64,000 nucleotides of DNA from Nocardia sp. BMG111209 (GTDB lineage: Bacteria; Actinomycetota; Actinomycetes; Mycobacteriales; Mycobacteriaceae), in NCBI RefSeq assembly GCF_000381925.1, contig NZ_KB907309.1, forward strand, positions 1,116,001 to 1,180,000, read 5' to 3'. Of the stretch, positions 61,666 through 64,000 are shown piece by piece. The notes beneath the pieces are model-generated. The model was not told the DNA's origin and did no database searches. It saw nothing but the letters and a program-made list of their open reading frames with translations. Both the position numbers and the translations under genes were made by a program. How positions within the stretch are numbered: the stretch's first letter is position 1; each line of letters starts with the position of its first letter.

Positions 61666-62559
61666 TCACACCATGAATTCCTTGGCAACCTGCCGCAGCA
61701 GGTGTCTACTGGCGGAGATGTCCAATGCGCTGCGCAGCAGTTGCTCGTGCGCCCGCCGATACCGCCGCACATCGGTTTCTCTCTCGAGATAGAGATCTCC
61801 GGTGAAGCCCTCGACATAGACCACCGGCGGCTCCACCGGCTGCCCCTTCGGATCCGCACCGAACTCGAGGAGAATGTACGGTCCGGACGAAAGCCCCAGC
61901 GGGACACCGGAACTGAAGGGCAGAACGCGCAACTCGACATTGTCCCGAGTGCTGAGATCGGCCAGATGCCTCAGCTGCGCAGCCATCACCTTTGCACTTC
62001 CGACGACGCGACGCAAGACCGATTCACACAACACCACCTCGAGGTTTGCAGGCTGATGTCTACGGGTGATCAGCACCTGTCGCTGCAGCCGCAGTTGCAC
62101 CCGCCGCTCCAGCTCGGCGGCCGAATTCGCCGGATATCCCAGGGTATTGAGCGCTCGCGCGTAGTCGACCGTCTGAACCAGGCCCGGGACCAGTTCGCAC
62201 TGATAGGCGGTGAGCCGGCGCGCGGATGCCTCCAGTCCGACGAATACGTCGAAGTCCTCCGGGATCAGATCGCCGTAGGCGTGCCACCAGCTCTTCACCG
62301 CCGCCTGCTGGGCCAATCCCTTGAGCCCCTCGCCGATTTCGTCCGGGATCCCGTAGATCCGGCACAGCGCCTCGATATCGATGGTGCGGATGCGATCGGC
62401 CTGGCCCTTCTCCAGCCGCTGCAAGGTGGTGGCGCCCCACTCCATCAACTTGGCCGCCTCGGCGATGGTCAGCCCGGCGCGGGCCCGCCAGTCTCGCAGG
62501 TACCTTCCCAGCTGCCGGCGCGGCAGCGTCGACGAGGTGTGGGTGGAGGTTTCAGACAC
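61666..62559 (-). CDS. XRE-family regulator with DUF5753 domain
   Basis: 297 residues from a GTG at 62559. XRE HTH (LTIAEAAKLMEWGATTLQRL, about 30-49) followed by DUF5753 (about 100-285), with LVPGLVQTVDYARAL and YVEGFTGDLYLE. Hallmark of the WhiJ-like regulator group paired with DUF397 proteins. The small three-gene cassette is divergent to it across a 300-base region and may be its target. Confidence 0.92.
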   Translation of the reverse strand: MSETSTHTSSTLPRRQLGRYLRDWRARAGLTIAEAAKLMEWGATTLQRLEKGQADRIRTIDIEALCRIYGIPDEIGEGLKGLAQQAAVKSWWHAYGDLIPEDFDVFVGLEASARRLTAYQCELVPGLVQTVDYARALNTLGYPANSAAELERRVQLRLQRQVLITRRHQPANLEVVLCESVLRRVVGSAKVMAAQLRHLADLSTRDNVELRVLPFSSGVPLGLSSGPYILLEFGADPKGQPVEPPVVYVEGFTGDLYLERETDVRRYRRAHEQLLRSALDISASRHLLRQVAKEFMV

Positions 62560-62860
62560 AGCACAAACTCCGTTCGGTCCGGATGTCCGGGGCGGATATA
62601 GTCGTCCGCTCCCGCCCGCCCCCGGCGCATCACATCGGCAGAGCCTTCGTCCACTATGGAGAATCTTGCGCTCCCAGGCGGATTCGGTGCTGGGAATTCG
62701 CGCGAAAAATTTACCGGATATCCACTTCGGGGGTAGCGAACCGTCGGCTGGTGGATGCTGGATGTGTGCCCGGAGCGCCCTGGGCCCCTTTCCGCTCCTG
62801 AAGCTCCGGGCACCCTTACGGATCGCAAGGCACGAAAATCGCACGCAGGAACGAGGAGTC
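62560..62860. other. Divergent regulatory region of the XRE gene and the small-gene cassette
   Basis: 301 bases. Near the centre is an AT-rich patch (about 62700-62730, with CGAAAAATTTACCGGATATC) that may hold promoters. A perfect 11-bp inverted repeat lies at 62766-62813. AACGAGGAG precedes the first small gene. No larger gene is supported. Confidence 0.45.
62766..62813 (+). promoter_or_regulatory. 11-bp inverted repeat in the leader of the small-gene cassette
   Basis: GTGCCCGGAGC (62766-62776) and GCTCCGGGCAC (62803-62813), 26-base loop, 47 bases before the first ATG. As RNA it would form a stable hairpin able to attenuate transcription; as DNA it may be an operator. Confidence 0.5.
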
Positions 62861-62926
62861 ATGGCTGCACATGTCGTCGGGAGGGCGTTGGTCGTCGATG
62901 TCCGGGGGGTGGGGGAGTGCAAGTGA
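62861..62926 (+). CDS. 21-residue leader-like peptide
   Basis: ATG at 62861 with GAGGAG three bases upstream; stop at 62924-62926 overlapping the GTG of the next gene (GTGA). The peptide reads MAAHVVGRALVVDVRGVGEC plus one lysine. It is too short for a domain and may be a leader peptide or micro-protein; its coupled stop supports translation. Confidence 0.45.
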   Translation: MAAHVVGRALVVDVRGVGECK

Positions 62927-63120
62927 CGGGCCTGCACCTGCCCGGCGCCGGACTGCTCCGCTGCGGGGCCGACCCCGGTGTCATGAGCGTCGGCCAGGCA
63001 CATGCCGCGATGCAACTGCACCTCGACTGCACGGTCGACACGTGCCGGGTACGCCGACGTGCCCGTGCGGTACTCGTGGAAGCCGGTCGCTGTGTGCTCG
63101 ACGAACGGGCGCTACCGTGA
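62923..63120 (+). CDS. Small conserved actinobacterial protein
   Basis: 65 residues from the GTG at 62923 (GTG 62917 possible). The sequence contains MSVGQAHAAMQLHLDC and, five residues on, TCRVRRRARAVLVEAGR: two or three cysteines in a basic context. Related small proteins occur next to XRE regulators in Nocardia, by my recollection. Its stop overlaps the next GTG (GTGA). Function unknown. Confidence 0.6.
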   Translation: MTGLHLPGAGLLRCGADPGVMSVGQAHAAMQLHLDCTVDTCRVRRRARAVLVEAGRCVLDERALP

Positions 63121-63392
63121 CGGCGCTGATGCCGGCAGGGGGCCGGAAGGTGGTGCGGCCCTCCTCCCCGCGGCAACGCGGCGGCCGCACCATCGCCCGC
63201 CACGCCGCGGCGCCCGGCCGTCCGCCGGTGCCGCTGCGCACCGGACGGCACGCGGCTCCGGGCGGTTCGCGACGGGCCCGCCCGGCGCATGCCGCGCTCG
63301 ACCGCTACGACCGTCTGATGCTGGGGCTGGCCGGATGGTTGCTCGCCGTCCGGGTTGCCGTGGTGGGGGAGAAGCAATTCGACGGGCGATAA
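63117..63392 (+). CDS. Small basic protein with a C-terminal hydrophobic segment
   Basis: 91 residues from the GTG at 63117, GTGA overlap with the preceding gene. The first 60 residues are Arg/Pro/Ala-rich and strongly basic, and the end (DRLMLGLAGWLLAVRVAVVG) could be one membrane-associated helix. No known family. Coupling suggests it belongs to the same cassette. Confidence 0.5.
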   Translation: MTALMPAGGRKVVRPSSPRQRGGRTIARHAAAPGRPPVPLRTGRHAAPGGSRRARPAHAALDRYDRLMLGLAGWLLAVRVAVVGEKQFDGR

Positions 63393-63564
63393 ATCCCCCG
63401 TCTCATTTGCGACAAATTTCCGGCTGCCCAATCGTGGCGCCGCACAACGCACCCGTGCCGATCAAACTACCGGTTTGCGGCATACGCCCGGACCCTTATC
63501 CTTTGTCGGTATCGGGGCGGGGTCCGTTGGTACGAGGTTCCTGCACGAAGGTGAGAGGAACCGC

Positions 63565-64000
63565 ATGGCCAGGAATCAGCATCCGGAAGTCGAGCGCTGG
63601 CCCGAGGCCTCCGACGACGGGCGCTGGCCGGAGGCTCCACCCGAGGACGATCGCTGGGCGGCGGCGCAGAATCGCCGCCGCCCGGTACCTCCCCCGCCAC
63701 CCGTGGAACCCGACGACGACCCGTGGGCCGCGTCGGCCCGGCGGCGCGGTCCCGCTGCGCCACCGGCCGATCCGGAGGAGGAGGACTGGGACGTACCCAG
63801 CCGCCGCCGGGCCGGCCGGCTGCGCGTCGAGGTTCCGCCGATCGTCAATCCCTATGCGATCGTGGCGCTGGTCGCCGCGCTGATCGGCGCGTTCCCGGTG
63901 GCGATCGTCTTCGCCTTCGTCTCCTTCAGTTATCCGCGCGGCCGTTTCATGGCCGCATGCGCCCTGTTGATCGGCATGCTCGAGGTGACGGTGGTCGCGG
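63565..64000 (+). CDS. Proline-rich membrane protein, 5' part (DUF4190-like)
   Basis: Cut by the window end after 145 codons. The first 90 residues are hydrophilic and rich in Pro, Arg, Asp and Trp with repeated motifs of the form ERWPEA/GRWPEA/DRWAAA, followed by VNPYAIVALVAALIGAFPVA and a second hydrophobic segment. This architecture, disordered tail plus two membrane helices, is seen in DUF4190-type proteins of actinobacteria. GAGAGGAA precedes the ATG. Function unknown. Confidence 0.7.
   Translation, partial: MARNQHPEVERWPEASDDGRWPEAPPEDDRWAAAQNRRRPVPPPPPVEPDDDPWAASARRRGPAAPPADPEEEDWDVPSRRRAGRLRVEVPPIVNPYAIVALVAALIGAFPVAIVFAFVSFSYPRGRFMAACALLIGMLEVTVVA

Overview
The window is high-GC DNA from a mycolic-acid-containing actinomycete, most plausibly Nocardia or a close relative. 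This is inferred from a complete yrbE/mce lipid-transport operon with two Mce-associated proteins, an L,D-transpeptidase with actinobacterial architecture, a Ddn-type deazaflavin reductase, an XRE-DUF5753/DUF397 pair, a SARP regulator, GTG starts and pervasive ATGA/GTGA gene overlaps. No rRNA, tRNA, CRISPR array or intact mobile element was found.

Layout. 0-5 kb: the 5' end of a sugar ABC permease operon, an L,D-transpeptidase, a cytochrome P450 and a secreted chymotrypsin-like protease, all on the minus strand. 5.3-15.7 kb: the mce operon (yrbEA, yrbEB, mceA-F, two Mas proteins), tightly coupled and presumably building an envelope lipid importer; its ATPase (MceG) is not in the window. 15.7-21.5 kb: RNase HI, an SRPBCC protein, a TIGR03084 protein, a ThrE-like exporter, and a divergent FAD monooxygenase/TetR pair with two palindromic operators. 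21.5-27 kb: a DrrAB-like exporter facing a large SARP-NTPase-TPR regulator. 27-36 kb: lon with a HAIR (HspR) element, a secreted glycine-rich protein, a flavin hydroxylase, a PaaI thioesterase, a Y-family polymerase, an enoyl-CoA hydratase, Ddn, then about 1 kb of repeat-rich non-coding DNA.

36-43.6 kb: a DUF4143 ATPase, a DUF4254 protein with a membrane micro-protein, an AcuI-like oxidoreductase, a flavin reductase with a fused maleylacetate reductase-hydroxyquinol dioxygenase (lower resorcinol/hydroxyquinol pathway in one polypeptide), a decayed 0.7-kb patch and an NmrA-like protein. 43.7-49.7 kb is a regulator-rich stretch: a double-HTH Lrp, a TetR with a Cmx-like MFS pump and matching 22-bp operators, a MerR with a 19-bp-spacer promoter, a transposase remnant, and an ECF41 sigma factor with its partner oxidoreductase and a matching promoter. 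49.8-56.1 kb: an ABC exporter, a 34-residue peptide gene, an AlkA-like glycosylase and a second sugar ABC operon.

56.2-64 kb: a long acyl-CoA dehydrogenase, an AAA ATPase, an NlpC/P60 hydrolase, an S4 RNA-binding protein with an apparent CTG start, the DUF397/XRE pair, a divergent cassette of three GTGA-coupled small genes, and the start of a proline-rich membrane protein. The features most worth following are that small-gene cassette, the CTG-start S4 gene behind a hairpin, the 34-residue peptide, the 43-bp tandem repeats and several regulatory circuits readable from the DNA.
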